A stretch of DNA of 5,281 nucleotides, taken from an uncultured Haemophilus sp. Its GTDB lineage: Bacteria > Pseudomonadota > Gammaproteobacteria > Enterobacterales > Pasteurellaceae. The DNA is taken from contig CABSXY010000136.1 of assembly GCA_902481695.1 (NCBI GenBank), positions 1 through 5,281 on the forward strand, in the 5' to 3' direction. The translations under genes and the position numbers were made by a program. Positions 4,714 through 5,281 of this stretch are shown piece after piece. Positions within the stretch are counted from its first letter, which is position 1. Every line of letters begins with the position of its first letter. The notes under the pieces were generated by a model. It searched no databases. It was given only the letters and a program-made list of their open reading frames with translations, and had not been told where the DNA came from.

Positions 4714-5281
4714 CTATTCATAATACTCATATTGATAAGTCTTTTTAGTCTTCCATACACCATCTTTGTTATAGATTATCTCTTCAATAACATTGCCATG
4801 TTTATCAAATTGGTATGATACGGTTACCCAGTTGATGCGTTTTCCAACACTAAAAATTTCACTTTTTAATAAGCGATGATCTTTATCAAAATAATTTTTC
4901 ACACTATTGATAAAAACGTTTAAAGATTCGGTAAATGAACCATCATTTTCGTAATGATAAGTATCACAATCCTTTTCTACATTATCTTCAATACGGCATA
5001 TTTTACTCAGTTTACCATTCTCATAGTCGTATTTTTTTATATCTGATGTTGTTTTATTCTCTACATCATACTCTTGAGTTTTGAGCAACGTACCCGCTTT
5101 ATCATAAAAATGTTCTTTATATGATGATGAAAAATCAGGTGTGTCTTTATATTCTACAAACTGCACGACACCACTACCATCTGGATTATCTACATAACGA
5201 TAAAATGCACTAAAAGTTTTCAGTTCAGGATTGGTTTCAGTTACATTGTCATCTTGAATTTCCAATAATCGATTCTGAGCA
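4714..5281 (-). CDS. YD/Rhs-like repeat protein, C-terminal 188 residues (5' end outside window)
   Basis: The minus-strand frame ends at the TAG at 4716-4714 and stays open through base 5281, so this is the 3' part of a longer gene. The TTG at 5265 has no reason to be the true start and is probably an internal leucine. I cannot name the protein. It is polar and Tyr/Asp/Lys-rich, with repeats of about 22-26 residues, each starting with an aromatic-Asp/Glu-x-x-Gly type turn. Examples are FYDKAGTLLK (about 58), YDYENGKL (84), YHYENDGS (108), YFDKDHRLLK (129) and YQFDKHGNVIEE (156). This is the beta-strand pattern of YD/Rhs-type repeats, found in secreted toxins, shell proteins and some lipoproteins. 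There are two cysteines, near 95 and 105. Its DNA is AT-rich (about a third G+C where counted), has no uptake signal and is unlike the neighbouring core genes, so it may be accessory. Confidence 0.75.
   Translation of the reverse strand, partial: AQNRLLEIQDDNVTETNPELKTFSAFYRYVDNPDGSGVVQFVEYKDTPDFSSSYKEHFYDKAGTLLKTQEYDVENKTTSDIKKYDYENGKLSKICRIEDNVEKDCDTYHYENDGSFTESLNVFINSVKNYFDKDHRLLKSEIFSVGKRINWVTVSYQFDKHGNVIEEIIYNKDGVWKTKKTYQYEYYE

Overview
The window is chromosomal DNA from a member of the Pasteurellaceae, most likely a Haemophilus or close relative. The 9-base core of the Hin-type DNA uptake signal sequence (USS), AAGTGCGGT or its complement, occurs seven times in 5.3 kb. The proteins also match E. 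coli homologues closely, as expected for this family. The species cannot be fixed from the sequence alone. No mobile element, CRISPR array, tRNA or rRNA gene was seen.

Layout. At the left edge, on the minus strand, is the first 137 codons of folE (GTP cyclohydrolase I). A 155-bp divergent intergenic region separates it from moeA and moeB on the plus strand. That region holds a good folE promoter and two perfect 8-bp inverted repeats, one over each promoter. moeA and moeB overlap by 8 bases and are surely co-translated. They supply late steps of molybdenum cofactor synthesis: MoeA inserts molybdate and MoeB adenylates MoaD. Next is a small AT-rich gene for an unrecognised membrane protein, then a 226-bp gap with a possible promoter. 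After it come yedE (a 407-aa YeeE/YedE-family transporter) and yedF (a TusA/SirA-like protein with a Cys-Pro-x-Pro motif). This pair has been linked to selenium or reduced-sulfur metabolism. A bidirectional terminator built from two facing USS copies follows yedF. On its far side, converging on the minus strand, is the 3' end of an AT-rich gene for a YD/Rhs-like repeat protein that runs off the right edge. No gene-free stretch exceeds 300 bases.

How it fits together. FolE makes a pterin from GTP, and MoeA/MoeB finish a pterin-based cofactor. YedE/YedF probably handle selenium or sulfur. Selenocysteine-containing formate dehydrogenases need both molybdenum cofactor and selenium, so the neighbourhood may be coherent, but that is inference. 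The observations most worth a second look are: a MoeB that has lost all four zinc-ligand cysteines of the E. coli enzyme; a Cys-Gly-Cys tail on YedE; the moeA promoter palindrome; USS copies that have shaped the MoeA and MoeB protein sequences; and the two unrecognised AT-rich genes. I did not find a clearly new multi-gene system.
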